NCBI GenBank assembly: GCA_964414185.1
Contig: CAYPVK010000003.1
Span: 102,869-166,868, forward strand
Direction of reading: 5' to 3'
Origin: UBA7488 sp964414185
Lineage (GTDB): Bacteria; Pseudomonadota; Alphaproteobacteria; CAAHEQ01; UBA3637
DNA: 64,000 bases
Within the stretch, counting starts at the first letter, position 1; each line of letters starts with the position of its first letter. Both the position numbers and the translations under genes were made by a program. The notes below the pieces were generated by a model. That model was not told where the DNA came from. It searched no databases and saw nothing but the letters and a program-made list of their open reading frames with translations. Positions 9,268 through 18,301 of the stretch are shown here, in pieces.

Positions 9268-9282
9268 GTTTAAATATTACTC

Positions 9283-10488
9283 TTACTTGCTTTGTGAATC
9301 AGGCATTTTAACCAACTTAAAGAGCGGATAAGTTCCAAAAAGGATAAACAATGCCATATAGACATAAAATACTTGTCCCATATCCATTCCATCAAGCAAA
9401 AATTTAAATAAAATAAGAACTATTCCGGTTGTTAATCTGGATATCATCGTATTGACGGATATAACGGTTGAACGAATATCGGAAGTTACCAAAGTATGAA
9501 TCCGGCTGATACTTGACAAGGTAAAAGTCAACTGAATACCGATTACAAAGCAAATAAAAACAATTAAAGCAAAATTAATATATACGGATTCGATTTTCAA
9601 CATCATTTCGGCAATAAAATAGCATAAAATGATACCGGCATACAAAACGATACCTAATGATTTCAATGTGAAAAAGCGCATTGTTGTTTGCAGGAAATAA
9701 GAGGCAAGTGCTCGGAAAGCATGATTGAAAAAATAAACGACACCGAATAAACCAACCGGAATAAGTGCCGCTTGCATAAGCGGTTGGAAGCTCCAAACAA
9801 AAATCATACTTGATGCAACGGCGACACCTGAATAAAAAACATAATATTTAATTTTTTCATTCGTAAAAACACTTTTTGTTATGCAAAATAAATCGATATA
9901 CTTTTCTTTGACCGTCATTTGAATCGTTTTTGACGAAGGGACATTGGGCAGGAAATAAAGCATTGACAAAGCGATTGAATTCATAACCAACTCGATAAAA
10001 ATCAATGTTAAAATGCCAAATCTTTCATATAAAAACGCCCCGGCAACGGAAGCAAAAGCCGTTCCCAAAGACATATAAAAATTAAAACGGCCATATCGTT
10101 TCAACATCCCGTTTGTTTGCCCTTTGCTTTTAAGCAAATCATAAATATAACCGTCCGCAACACCGGATAAAAAAGCCTTTGACGCGGCATAAAGCAATTC
10201 ACCGACCAAAACAATCCAATATCCCGAAAAGAAAAACCATAAAAACAATCGGGTAATGAACAAAAGATATGATAAAATCAACATCTTTTTGCGCGAAAAC
10301 CAATCGGCAATATAACCGGCAGGCACTTCAAACAATAACGCGGCAATGGAAAATATGCCTTGAAATAAAAAATAATCCCCCTTTGTCAATCCGTTTGCCT
10401 GATAAAAAAACAACATAACGGGCAACATCAGAATTTGCGTTTGAAAAAATATTGATAAGTTTAAAATTTTAAGGGGATTTTTTAACAT
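9283..10488 (-). CDS. Major facilitator superfamily permease
   Basis: This is an inner-membrane transporter of 401 residues with about twelve hydrophobic segments. After the second helix it carries the MFS signature region GYIADWFSRKKMLILSY (compare GxxxDRxGRR). I cannot assign a substrate from the sequence. The gene stands alone between two terminators and has no metabolic partner next to it. Drug or metabolite efflux is the commonest role of such orphan permeases, but here that is only a guess. Confidence 0.8.
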   Translation of the reverse strand: MLKNPLKILNLSIFFQTQILMLPVMLFFYQANGLTKGDYFLFQGIFSIAALLFEVPAGYIADWFSRKKMLILSYLLFITRLFLWFFFSGYWIVLVGELLYAASKAFLSGVADGYIYDLLKSKGQTNGMLKRYGRFNFYMSLGTAFASVAGAFLYERFGILTLIFIELVMNSIALSMLYFLPNVPSSKTIQMTVKEKYIDLFCITKSVFTNEKIKYYVFYSGVAVASSMIFVWSFQPLMQAALIPVGLFGVVYFFNHAFRALASYFLQTTMRFFTLKSLGIVLYAGIILCYFIAEMMLKIESVYINFALIVFICFVIGIQLTFTLSSISRIHTLVTSDIRSTVISVNTMISRLTTGIVLILFKFLLDGMDMGQVFYVYMALFILFGTYPLFKLVKMPDSQSK

Positions 10489-10557
10489 ATATTTCCTTTT
10501 AACAATATTCGAGAATTATAAAGGAAAATTCATACCGTGTCAAGGAAAGTTTAAGAA

Positions 10558-10589
10558 TAAAAAAAAGCCCCCTCTTAAAAAAGAGGGGT
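10558..10589 (-). terminator. Intrinsic terminator after the DUF465 gene
   Basis: Read on the minus strand, CCCCTCTT/AAGAGGGG forms an 8-base stem followed by GCTTTTTTTT. Confidence 0.85.
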
Positions 10590-10604
10590 ACATTGCAAAA
10601 CAAA

Positions 10605-10790
10605 TTAAGCTTCCATATCTTTTTCGATTTCGGAAATTTCTTCTTTAATACGCAATTTTTGGCGCTTGTAATCATTGATTTTAATATCATCCGGATGAGG
10701 ACGTTGATTTTCTTCGGCAATCAACGTATCCAATTCGGCATGTTTTGCTTTCAAAGCAGTTAAATGTTTAATGATTTTTTCTGTTGTCAT
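10605..10790 (-). CDS. DUF465 (YdcH-family) small coiled-coil protein
   Basis: The 61-residue protein is almost entirely helical and charged, with the family pattern HAELDTLIAEENQRPHPD followed by KRQKLRIKEEI near the C-terminus. DUF465/YdcH proteins are abundant in alphaproteobacteria and have no established function. An AGGAGA site precedes the ATG. It sits between phosphofructokinase and a terminator, so it may be the last gene of the pfk transcript (59-base gap). I am confident it is a real gene, but not of what it does. Confidence 0.88.
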   Translation of the reverse strand: MTTEKIIKHLTALKAKHAELDTLIAEENQRPHPDDIKINDYKRQKLRIKEEISEIEKDMEA

Positions 10791-10849
10791 GATCCTGTCT
10801 CCTTCTACACTGTTATATTATATGATAAAACTATTTTTAAAGCAAGAAA

Positions 10850-11938
10850 TTATCTTTCACCGATATAAATTCCCAAATTTTGCGCTACTTTAACCATCGC
10901 ACCATTTACATCGACGGGCGTATTGCTGATTTTCAAAACCTGATTCAAATCCATATCAATGATTTTGCCGTTTTGGTGACAAACCACACGGTTTGTCTTG
11001 CCTTCTGCCAATAATTCAATCGCTTTGGCGGCAAAAGCCGATGCTAAAATACGATCTTCCGCAACCGGAGAACCGGCGCGTTGAATATGGCCCAAAACAT
11101 TGGCGCGGGCATTAAAGCCATCCTTTGTCAAACGGCTGACAAAGTATTCCGAAACGCCGCCGAATTTACCGGCGCATGAGTATGAATGTTTTCCGTCCGG
11201 TGTTTTAATGCCTTCGGCAACAACCATAACACTATGGCGTTTGCCACTCGCTTGAGCTTCCTTTAAACGATTGACAACGCCTTCATAAGTATAAGGGATT
11301 TCGGGAATCAAAGCGACATCCGCAAAACCCGCAATAGCGGACTCTAATGCCAAATGTCCTGCCCCGCGTCCCATAACTTCGGCAATTAACACCCGATGAT
11401 GGCTGGCTGCCGTTGTATTTAATTTGTCAAGAGCATCGGTAACAACCGCCCGAGCCGTTGCAAAACCGACGGCCAAATCCGTACCGGGAGCGTCATTATC
11501 AATTGTTTTGGGAATGCCAATCATTGAAATGCCGGCCATTTTGCAAAATTTACTGACAATTGCCATTGAACCGTCGCCGCCGATAACAACCAAGGCGGAC
11601 AGACCAAGTTCATCTATTGCATCTTTGAAACGTTGGTTTAATTGTTCGTTGGTTAATTCTTCATAAGTACCATCGGCACGTTCCTGTAAATTGGCGTTAC
11701 CGCTGCTGTTTGTACCGAGCATGGTTCCGCCCAGCGTTGCATAGGGAAATTCAAAATCCGCCATTGTTAATTTTTGATAGCGCATCGGCCGAACAAACAA
11801 ACCGTCGGTTGCATTATGAATGCCTAAAACTTCCCAACCTTTTGTAATAGCGCCAAGCGTTACGCCGCGGATTGCCGCATTCAATCCCGAACAATCTCCC
11901 CCGCTGGTCAAAACACCAATTCTTTTCGTTGCCGTCAT
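10850..11938 (-). CDS. pfkA: 6-phosphofructokinase
   Basis: The enzyme phosphorylates fructose 6-phosphate to fructose 1,6-bisphosphate in glycolysis. It has 362 residues with the opening nucleotide loop GVLTSGGDCSGLNAA, GGDGS near residue 119 and the catalytic PKTIDND near residue 142. In this superfamily Gly at the GGDG position goes with ATP use, while Asp (GGDD) goes with pyrophosphate. Lys in PKTIDND occurs both in pyrophosphate enzymes and in a group of ATP enzymes from plants, trypanosomes and actinobacteria. The combination here (Gly with Lys) therefore points to ATP, in a sequence group distinct from E. coli PfkA (PGTIDND). Pyruvate kinase and PPDK in this window complete lower glycolysis. 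Confidence 0.9.
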   Translation of the reverse strand: MTATKRIGVLTSGGDCSGLNAAIRGVTLGAITKGWEVLGIHNATDGLFVRPMRYQKLTMADFEFPYATLGGTMLGTNSSGNANLQERADGTYEELTNEQLNQRFKDAIDELGLSALVVIGGDGSMAIVSKFCKMAGISMIGIPKTIDNDAPGTDLAVGFATARAVVTDALDKLNTTAASHHRVLIAEVMGRGAGHLALESAIAGFADVALIPEIPYTYEGVVNRLKEAQASGKRHSVMVVAEGIKTPDGKHSYSCAGKFGGVSEYFVSRLTKDGFNARANVLGHIQRAGSPVAEDRILASAFAAKAIELLAEGKTNRVVCHQNGKIIDMDLNQVLKISNTPVDVNGAMVKVAQNLGIYIGER

Positions 11939-12013
11939 TGTTCTTCTCCTTAAATTTTATTGAATAAAATGGTTATACAAGTTTTCGATGATTTTTGCAA
12001 AGAAAAAAATGCA

Positions 12014-12745
12014 TTATAATGAAAAGTTTTTGCCCAAATAAGTTCTTCGGACATTTTCATCGGTAATAATTTCGGTCGGCGTTCCTTGTTTTAAAACGAC
12101 ACCGTCATGTAAAATATAAGCGCGATCAATAATACCCAATGTTTCACGCACGTTGTGATCGGTAATTAACACGCCCAAACCGCGGTTTTTAAGCTGGGCA
12201 ACCAATTCTTTGATTTCGCCGACGGCAATCGGATCAATCCCTGCCAAAGGTTCATCCAACAAAATAAAAGACGGACGGGAAGCCAAAGCGCGTGCAATTT
12301 CCAAACGCCGCCTTTCGCCGCCCGACAATGCGCGGGACGGAGAAAATCTTAAATGTTCGATTGAAAATTCTTTCAACAACGCATCAAGTTCTTGTTCGCG
12401 TTTTTCGGCATTTTCTTCGACGATTTCCAAAACGGCGCGAATATTGTCTTCCACATTCAAACCGCGGAAAATAGACGCTTCTTGGGGCAAATAGCCAACC
12501 CCCAAACGGGCACGGCGATAAACGGGAAAGGATGTAATGTCTATTCCGTTCAGGTAAATTTTGCCGGAACCTGCCGCAATCAAACCCGTTACACAATAAA
12601 AACAAGTCGTTTTACCGGCGCCGTTCGGTCCCAATAGTCCAACAGCTTCACCCTTTTCAACATACAAAGATACATCTTTAAGAACAATGCGTTTTTTATA
12701 GCTTTTACTTAAATTTTCAACAACCAATCCGCGTCTGTTTTCCAT
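12014..12745 (-). CDS. lptB: LPS export ABC transporter ATP-binding protein LptB
   Basis: This is the cytoplasmic ATPase that powers extraction of lipopolysaccharide from the inner membrane through LptFG. Its 243 residues include the Walker A motif GPNGAGKTTCFYCVTGL, the ABC signature LSGGERRRLEIARALA, Walker B FILLDEPLAGIDP and the switch histidine in LITDHNVRETL. It follows the fused LptCA gene by 63 bases on the same strand, so this operon codes for both the ATPase and the periplasmic bridge. LptF, LptG, LptD and LptE are outside the window. Confidence 0.96.
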   Translation of the reverse strand: MENRRGLVVENLSKSYKKRIVLKDVSLYVEKGEAVGLLGPNGAGKTTCFYCVTGLIAAGSGKIYLNGIDITSFPVYRRARLGVGYLPQEASIFRGLNVEDNIRAVLEIVEENAEKREQELDALLKEFSIEHLRFSPSRALSGGERRRLEIARALASRPSFILLDEPLAGIDPIAVGEIKELVAQLKNRGLGVLITDHNVRETLGIIDRAYILHDGVVLKQGTPTEIITDENVRRTYLGKNFSL

Positions 12746-12808
12746 ATTTTCCCCTGTTCCTACCTGTGTTTTTAATTTTTCCGTTCTATTTTACAATATT
12801 TATCCGTT

Positions 12809-13849
12809 TTAATCCAGGCCTAAATCCGACGGGATTAAAGTCCCCTTAACGCGTCCGCCCGTGCCGTCCGGTTTCTTTTCCGACGTTAATGAATTGACAC
12901 CCGTAATAAGGTTTAAAGTTACCACATCCCCTTTTGCGCTGTTTTGACCCTGCTTTAAAACAACATTCTCTTTCATTGTGATAATTCCCGTTGAGGGATC
13001 ATAATCCCCTTTATCGCCCGTGATCGTCTGTTCGTTATTGGTCGCAACGACATTTCCGAAAGCTTCAATACGGTCAATTTTATCTTCACCCTTTTGTGTT
13101 TGTTTTTTGTAATACAAAACCATTTTATCGGCTGTTATCGTTTGTTTGTTTTGTGTAACCTTTACTTCGTCAAATGCTGTAATAGTTGCATTTATTTGAT
13201 TGATTTTTAAACCATTTTTTGAATAAACATTAATTGGTTCTTTTTGCGAGGTAATAACAGTATGGGTTTGATCTTTAAAATCAATGTTATCCCCTTTATT
13301 GTATAAAATAAACCCGCCCGTTGCATCCAGCCGTCCGTCGGGCCCCGTAATTTTAATCGGCGTCCTGCTTTCCATTGTATCCGCTTTATAATCACAAACA
13401 ACTTTCGTTGAAACAGCTTTCCATCCCGTATCGGTGGTAGCAACGACTTCTTCATCAAAATACAAATACTCATCCTTTTGGAAAGCCAAACCATAAGTCG
13501 TGACGGCGTTCAAAACAACTCCGGATTCCATTCTATACAAAGCTTTCGGATCCAATAAGGTTATAATCTGTTTCGCCGGATCCGTTTCTTGGACAGACGA
13601 AGCCGTAATCGTCATCGGTTGGTTTTTATCATCTTTTGAAAAAAATCTGACAGCCTGCATATCGATTTTGGCACCTTTAACGGCTGTGGCGGGTTTCGAC
13701 GGAAGCGTAAATTTATCCTTTTGTTCCGTCAAAGCCGGCCAAACCAACATGACTGCCGCAATTAAAAAGGCGAAAATCGGCAAACTTCTTTTGAAAATTT
13801 GCACGCGGCGCGAATGGATTTTAATTTTTAATAATCGCCTTGTAAACAT
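12809..13849 (-). CDS. LptC-LptA fusion, LPS transport periplasmic bridge
   Basis: One 346-residue protein appears to combine both periplasmic LPS carriers. Residues about 1-45 are basic and include a single membrane anchor (SLPIFAFLIAAVMLVWPAL), followed by an LptC-like beta-jellyroll with DMQAVRFFSKDDKNQPMTIT. From about residue 195 a second OstA/LptA-like repeat region follows, with KIDRIEAFGNVVATNNEQTI and GDKGDYDPSTGIITMKENV. The whole is one uninterrupted reading frame with no stop between the halves. The ATG at 13847-13849 is chosen because it lies 7 bases after the kdsD stop with AGGG upstream; a longer frame (to 13954) would overlap kdsD by about 100 bases. Usually LptC and LptA are separate genes, so this is noteworthy. 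lptB follows. Confidence 0.82.
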   Translation of the reverse strand: MFTRRLLKIKIHSRRVQIFKRSLPIFAFLIAAVMLVWPALTEQKDKFTLPSKPATAVKGAKIDMQAVRFFSKDDKNQPMTITASSVQETDPAKQIITLLDPKALYRMESGVVLNAVTTYGLAFQKDEYLYFDEEVVATTDTGWKAVSTKVVCDYKADTMESRTPIKITGPDGRLDATGGFILYNKGDNIDFKDQTHTVITSQKEPINVYSKNGLKINQINATITAFDEVKVTQNKQTITADKMVLYYKKQTQKGEDKIDRIEAFGNVVATNNEQTITGDKGDYDPSTGIITMKENVVLKQGQNSAKGDVVTLNLITGVNSLTSEKKPDGTGGRVKGTLIPSDLGLD

Positions 13850-13856
13850 GTATGCC

Positions 13857-14837
13857 CTATACGACTCCGGCTTGGAGCAAATGATGAATATGTAATAATC
13901 CGACCGGTTTATTGTCCGCGTCCACAACGAAAATATTTGTAATGCCGTTAGCATTCATGAAACCCACGGCTTCAGCACCCAATAAAGTCGGTGCGATTGT
14001 CCGCGGTTTTTTCGTCATAATTTCTTCGGCCGTTTTTGAAACCAAATCACAAGACATGTTTCTGCGCAAATCGCCATCGGTAATGACACCGATTAAAACG
14101 CCATTATTATCGATAATGCCGACACATCCCAAACTCTTTGCCGTCATGACAACCAACGCGTCCGACATCGGTGTTTCGGGAGAAACCAACGGCAATGCAT
14201 CGCCTTTTGCCATGATATTTTCGACTTTCAACAATACATTCCCCAATTTCCCCCCGGGATGATGATCTTTAAAATCTTGTTTCGTAAAGCCGCGTTTTTC
14301 AACCAAAGCAACGGCCAAAGCATCGCCCATCGCCATTGTCATTGTCGTCGAAGTCGTCGGTGCCAATCCGAGCGGACACGCTTCGGGAGCTTTAGAAGCA
14401 TCGGGAATCAGCAACACCAAATCAGCAGCCTTAGCCATTGAACTTTCGGCTTTGCTGGTAATGGCAATCATCGGAATGCCGAAACGGCGCGAATATGTAA
14501 TAATATCGCCCATTTCGCGACTTTCTCCGGAATTGGAAATTGTAATTAACAAATCATCCTTTGTAATCATGCCCAAATCGCCATGGCTGGCTTCCGACGG
14601 ATGCACGAAAAAGGCCGGCGTACCCGTTGAAGCTAAAGTCGCGGCAATTTTTTGCCCGACATGGCCGCTTTTACCCATACCGGAAATAATGACACGACCT
14701 TTGTTATCTTTAATCGGGAAAATCATTTCAACGGCTGCAACAAATGCGTCGCCAAAATTATCTTGCATAATGCGCAAACCATTGATTTCGGTTTCAATGG
14801 CATGAACGGCGGAATTAATAATTTCTGTGGGGGTCAT
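13857..14837 (-). CDS. kdsD: Arabinose-5-phosphate isomerase (KdsD/KpsF)
   Basis: The enzyme converts ribulose 5-phosphate to arabinose 5-phosphate, the first step to Kdo of the LPS inner core. It has an N-terminal SIS sugar-isomerase domain (VIISGMGKSGHVGQKIAATL; ISNSGESREMGDII) and two C-terminal CBS domains (about residues 200-326), the usual architecture. I chose the ATG at 14837 (326 residues) because GAAAGG lies 8 bases upstream; an ATG at 14852, overlapping the rnd stop, is the alternative. Its place in rnd-kdsD-lptCA-lptB couples Kdo supply to LPS export. Confidence 0.95.
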   Translation of the reverse strand: MTPTEIINSAVHAIETEINGLRIMQDNFGDAFVAAVEMIFPIKDNKGRVIISGMGKSGHVGQKIAATLASTGTPAFFVHPSEASHGDLGMITKDDLLITISNSGESREMGDIITYSRRFGIPMIAITSKAESSMAKAADLVLLIPDASKAPEACPLGLAPTTSTTMTMAMGDALAVALVEKRGFTKQDFKDHHPGGKLGNVLLKVENIMAKGDALPLVSPETPMSDALVVMTAKSLGCVGIIDNNGVLIGVITDGDLRRNMSCDLVSKTAEEIMTKKPRTIAPTLLGAEAVGFMNANGITNIFVVDADNKPVGLLHIHHLLQAGVV

Positions 14838-14851
14838 TTTAATGCCTTTCA

Positions 14852-15466
14852 TTAATGATGTGCGAAAATATCGGGATCGTCAAATGACAAAAGGTCAAGC
14901 TTGGCACGGGTACCTAAAAAAGCAAAACATTCTTGGGCCAATTCTAAGCGATCTTCCCTTTTTAAAAGTTCATCCAATTTACTTTTCAATGCATGCAAAT
15001 AAAGCACATCCGTTGCCGCATATTGCATTTGTTCCGAAGACAGCTCTTCGGTTCCCCAATCGGATGTTTGCTGCTCTTTTGACAATGTTACGCCCAACAA
15101 GTCATAACATACGTTTTTAAGACCGTGAAATGACGTATAAGTACGGCAGAGTTTCGAAGCGATTTTCGTACAATAAACCGGATGAACCATAACACCCAAA
15201 TCATTCAAAATTTTGGCAACGTCCATACGGGCATAATGGAAAATTTTTAAAACTTTTTCATCGGTCATCAATTTTTTTAAATTAGGGTATTCTTTCCCCG
15301 GAATAATTTGGACAAGATAGGCGTTTCCTTTTCCATCTCCCAATTGGACCAGACACAACCTGTCGCGGTGCAAATCAAGCCCCATCATTTCACAATCAAC
15401 CGCCACCGATTCGTCAAAAGGCAAATCGGCGGGAATATCGCCTTTGAATAATTTTATATTTGTCAT
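14852..15466 (-). CDS. Short RNase D-type 3'-5' exonuclease
   Basis: This 204-residue DEDDy exonuclease has motif I in AVDCEMMGLDLHRDRLCLVQ (DxE), motif II around HYARMDVAKIL and motif III YAATDVLYLH with the tyrosine before AxxD. It lacks the HRDC domains found in E. coli RNase D (about 375 residues), as is common for alphaproteobacterial homologues. A role in trimming tRNA or other stable RNA 3' ends is expected from the family. It is the first gene of the rnd-kdsD-lptCA-lptB operon, and its stop overlaps the possible upstream kdsD start. Confidence 0.9.
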   Translation of the reverse strand: MTNIKLFKGDIPADLPFDESVAVDCEMMGLDLHRDRLCLVQLGDGKGNAYLVQIIPGKEYPNLKKLMTDEKVLKIFHYARMDVAKILNDLGVMVHPVYCTKIASKLCRTYTSFHGLKNVCYDLLGVTLSKEQQTSDWGTEELSSEQMQYAATDVLYLHALKSKLDELLKREDRLELAQECFAFLGTRAKLDLLSFDDPDIFAHH

Positions 15467-15529
15467 ATTGTTTCCTTAAAAACTGCTGTCGGATTTATTT
15501 TTATACATCATCAAAATCAAAAAATCAAT

Positions 15530-15570
15530 ATAAAAAACGGCCTATATAAAAAGGATTTTTTATCGGCCAA
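15530..15570 (-). terminator. Probable terminator for tRNA-Leu(CAG)
   Basis: On the minus strand a hairpin closed by GGCC/GGCC with an inner ATAAAAA/TTTTTTAT stem is followed by GTTTTTTATATTG. It lies about 180 bases past the tRNA 3' end, with no gene between. The rest of the 15467-15748 spacer shows nothing I can name. Confidence 0.45.
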
Positions 15571-15748
15571 AATTTTATAAGCAGTTTAAATAAAGGAAGA
15601 TTTTTAAAATCATTCAAATTCAAACACCAAAAATATTCTTCACCTTTGCGGGCAAAAAAAATTTTACACCGATGCGTTAATCCGCATCTGTTTGAACGGC
15701 TAAATGTATGTTATAATTTGAATTATTCGCTATGAAAACCTTAAAAAT

Positions 15749-15835
15749 TGGTGCCCAGAAAGGGACTCGAACCCCCATACCGTTGCCGATACCAGCACCT
15801 GAAGCTGGCGCGTCTACCAATTCCGCCATCTGGGC
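15749..15835 (-). tRNA. tRNA-Leu(CAG)
   Basis: This is an 87-nt class II tRNA with encoded CCA, acceptor stem GCCCAGA/TCTGGGC and anticodon loop TTCAGGT giving CAG (anticodon at 15799-15801). A long variable arm is present (TATCGGCAACGGTA region). It is the second leucine tRNA of the window. The spacers either side (15467-15748 and 15836-16088) contain no further gene that I can support. Confidence 0.95.
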
Positions 15836-16088
15836 AATAGATGTATGCAAGGTAACGCCTCTTTAAAAAAAAGTCAAGTGAAAATATTTTTTTGTTAAAA
15901 CAAGAAATATTTTTATATAAAAAACGTACCTGATTTTTCTTGCGGTTTTATTTTAAAAATTCCGCCAAATCATTCTTCTTTTTTTCAATTTTTTCATATC
16001 GTTTTAAACAATTGTCCCGGAAATGACAAAAAAAGCTTTCCAATTCGGATAAAATATATTAGTATAGAGACAGAAAAGGAGAATACCT

Positions 16089-16916
16089 ATGCAAAAAAAG
16101 ACAAGCAAATCCAATCAAAACACAAAAATTTCTACCAAAAAAGCCGCTAAAAACGTTGGAAAAAACGTTAAAGCCGTCTCCGCTCAGTCAATAAAAAAAG
16201 CTGTCCTGTCCGAAACTCCGAAACATACGCCTTCACAAAATGTCGATTTGTCTTGGAAACGCTATTTGTTGCCTTCCATACATCCCGAAGGTATTAAAAT
16301 TTTAGGTTTTATGTTCGGTATCGTTTTAGTATTCGGACTTCTGGTACCTTGGATTTGGTTTATCGGTACACCGTTATTGGTTTTTACCTTTTATTTTTTC
16401 CGCAATCCCGAACGTGTTACCCCGAAAGGTGATAATCTTGTTATTGCGCCTGCCGACGGTATTGTCAGTAATATCAAAGCCGTTGTTCCGCCCAAAGAAT
16501 TGGGATTGGGTTCGGAACCTTTGACACGTATCAGCATTTTTATGAGTGTTTTTTCCGTTCATGTAAACCGTGCGCCCGTTTCGGGTACGGTCAGCGCTTT
16601 GAATTATCGTCCCGGCAAATTTGTTTCGGTTGCCGATAAAGACAGCGAAGACAATGAACGTCAGGAAATTTGCATTACGATGGATAACGGTACAAAAATT
16701 GGATTTATCCAAATTGCCGGTTTGGTCGCACGCCGTATCTATTGCCCGCTACATGTCGGTGAGAAATTAAAGGCCGGGAACGTATTCGGTATGATTCGTT
16801 TCGGTTCCAGATTGGACGTATTTTTGCCGAAAGGCGTTGAACCCAAAGTATTGCTCGGGCAAGTATCCGTTGCCGGCGAAACAATTTTAGCTGAATTGAA
16901 TGGTAAAAAACAATGA
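16089..16916 (+). CDS. psd: Phosphatidylserine decarboxylase
   Basis: The enzyme decarboxylates phosphatidylserine to phosphatidylethanolamine at the inner membrane. Its 275 residues exceed the usual short-type length of about 215-230, because of a lysine-rich N-terminal extension (about residues 1-60) ahead of two hydrophobic stretches (ILGFMFGIVLVFGLLVPWIW). The autocleavage serine that becomes the pyruvoyl cofactor is in MIRFGSRLDVFLP near residue 240. The active-site region APADGIVSNIK and the HVNRAP motif are also present. GGAG lies 9 bases before the ATG. The stop overlaps pssA by four bases, so the two consecutive enzymes of the pathway are made together. Confidence 0.93.
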   Translation: MQKKTSKSNQNTKISTKKAAKNVGKNVKAVSAQSIKKAVLSETPKHTPSQNVDLSWKRYLLPSIHPEGIKILGFMFGIVLVFGLLVPWIWFIGTPLLVFTFYFFRNPERVTPKGDNLVIAPADGIVSNIKAVVPPKELGLGSEPLTRISIFMSVFSVHVNRAPVSGTVSALNYRPGKFVSVADKDSEDNERQEICITMDNGTKIGFIQIAGLVARRIYCPLHVGEKLKAGNVFGMIRFGSRLDVFLPKGVEPKVLLGQVSVAGETILAELNGKKQ

Positions 16917-17779
16917 AAAAGAAAGTTATACATAAAAAATCGGCAGGTATTCAAAAAATGCCGGCCTTGACAGAACGAGAAATTCATTTTCGCAAATTTT
17001 TCCCGAATGCCATAACAATGACGGCTTTGGCATTCGGCGTTTCCTCTTTGAACATGTCTTTTTGGGGGCGTTGGGATATGGCTGTTATTTTCATTTGTTT
17101 GGCGGCCGTCTTCGATTTTTTGGATGGTGGCGTAGCCCGATTATTGCATGTTGAATCCAAATTCGGTGCCCAACTTGATTCTTTGTCCGATTTCGTCAGT
17201 TTCGGCGTTGCTCCGGGCTTTTTAATGTACCAATGGACAATGGACCACGATACGCGCATAGCCGTATTGCAAAATGTTGCGTTTAAATCGGATGCCGTCG
17301 GCATTTATTGGGGTGTGGCTCTTTTCTTGGCCATGTGTTGTGCAATGCGCTTGGCCCGTTTCAATTCCATGTTGGATTCCGATCAACCGCAAGCACCGTA
17401 TTGGAAGAACTTTTTTATGGGGGTCCCAGCCCCCGCAGGTGCCGGTTTGGCAATTTTGCCGCTTATTTTATCCATGGCGACAAATGGTAATATTATGTTC
17501 TTCCGATCTCCGGTATTTGTCAGTTTCTTTTTGGTTTTTTCGGGTGTGATGATGGCCAGTCGCATACCGACAATTTGCTTAAAACATATCCATTTCCCTG
17601 AAAATATAATGATTTATGTTCGGATAGCCTGTTTGTTTGTCTTGGCAAGTTTGCTCACATTCCCATGGGTAACATTAAGCACTGTCGGATTAGCGTATGT
17701 CATTTCAGTCCCCTTCGGAATCAAGTATTTCAGCAAGCTTAAATCAGCGTATGAAATCAAAAATAGGAGAAATAAATGA
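16913..17779 (+). CDS. pssA: CDP-diacylglycerol-serine O-phosphatidyltransferase
   Basis: The integral membrane enzyme joins CDP-diacylglycerol and serine to give phosphatidylserine. Its 288 residues carry the CDP-alcohol phosphatidyltransferase signature DG(x2)AR(x8)G(x3)D(x3)D, seen as FLDGGVARLLHVESKFGAQL then DSLSD. About eight hydrophobic helices follow a basic N-terminus. It overlaps psd upstream and the next secreted-protein gene downstream (ATGA junctions of 4 bases at each end), showing one transcript. The product is the substrate of Psd. Confidence 0.95.
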   Translation: MKKKVIHKKSAGIQKMPALTEREIHFRKFFPNAITMTALAFGVSSLNMSFWGRWDMAVIFICLAAVFDFLDGGVARLLHVESKFGAQLDSLSDFVSFGVAPGFLMYQWTMDHDTRIAVLQNVAFKSDAVGIYWGVALFLAMCCAMRLARFNSMLDSDQPQAPYWKNFFMGVPAPAGAGLAILPLILSMATNGNIMFFRSPVFVSFFLVFSGVMMASRIPTICLKHIHFPENIMIYVRIACLFVLASLLTFPWVTLSTVGLAYVISVPFGIKYFSKLKSAYEIKNRRNK

Positions 17780-18291
17780 AAAAACACATTTTACTGTTAT
17801 CCGGTATTTTGTTATTGGCGAATACGGCCGTATTTGCTCAATTGGCCGCGAATCCATGGGAAAATAAATCTGCAGCTCAAGATCAAGCCGAACAAGCAGT
17901 TTATAAATCGAAACCTTCCCTACCCGGCAACGAAACATTGGATACGTGGCAACCGCCCGAACTCGGATATGTCGGCGACAAAACTGTTTGGACGACAGAC
18001 CGTGGGCAAGATAAAATTGCACCGGATGCCAACATTACCAACGTTTTGTTAATGACACAACACTTGCGCAACATGGGATACCAAATTCCGGACGGATTGG
18101 ATAAAGTCATCACGACTTCACCTGCTTGGGTACGCCAACAAATCGTCACATCAATGAAAATGCTACAAAGTTCCGGAAGTCCCATTGCAACGGCTTCAAA
18201 CGGTTTTGCCAAAATTTTTGAAAGTCAAACGGGGCTGTCTTTGGATAATTTGATTATGAATTCAATCCGGATTATTGATGCCAGAAGGTAG
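17776..18291 (+). CDS. Small secreted protein of unknown function
   Basis: The protein has 171 residues and begins with a clear signal peptide (MKKHILLLSGILLLANTAVFA, cleavage likely after AFA or nearby). The mature part is Pro/Gln-rich at first (AANPWENKSA), then shows no domain I recognise. Its start overlaps the pssA stop, and a second secreted protein follows after 10 bases. The context suggests a periplasmic or outer-membrane role. I see no lipobox cysteine, so it is not an obvious lipoprotein. It appears to be a lineage-restricted gene. Confidence 0.8.
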   Translation: MKKHILLLSGILLLANTAVFAQLAANPWENKSAAQDQAEQAVYKSKPSLPGNETLDTWQPPELGYVGDKTVWTTDRGQDKIAPDANITNVLLMTQHLRNMGYQIPDGLDKVITTSPAWVRQQIVTSMKMLQSSGSPIATASNGFAKIFESQTGLSLDNLIMNSIRIIDARR

Positions 18292-18301
18292 GAGACTTAA
18301 C

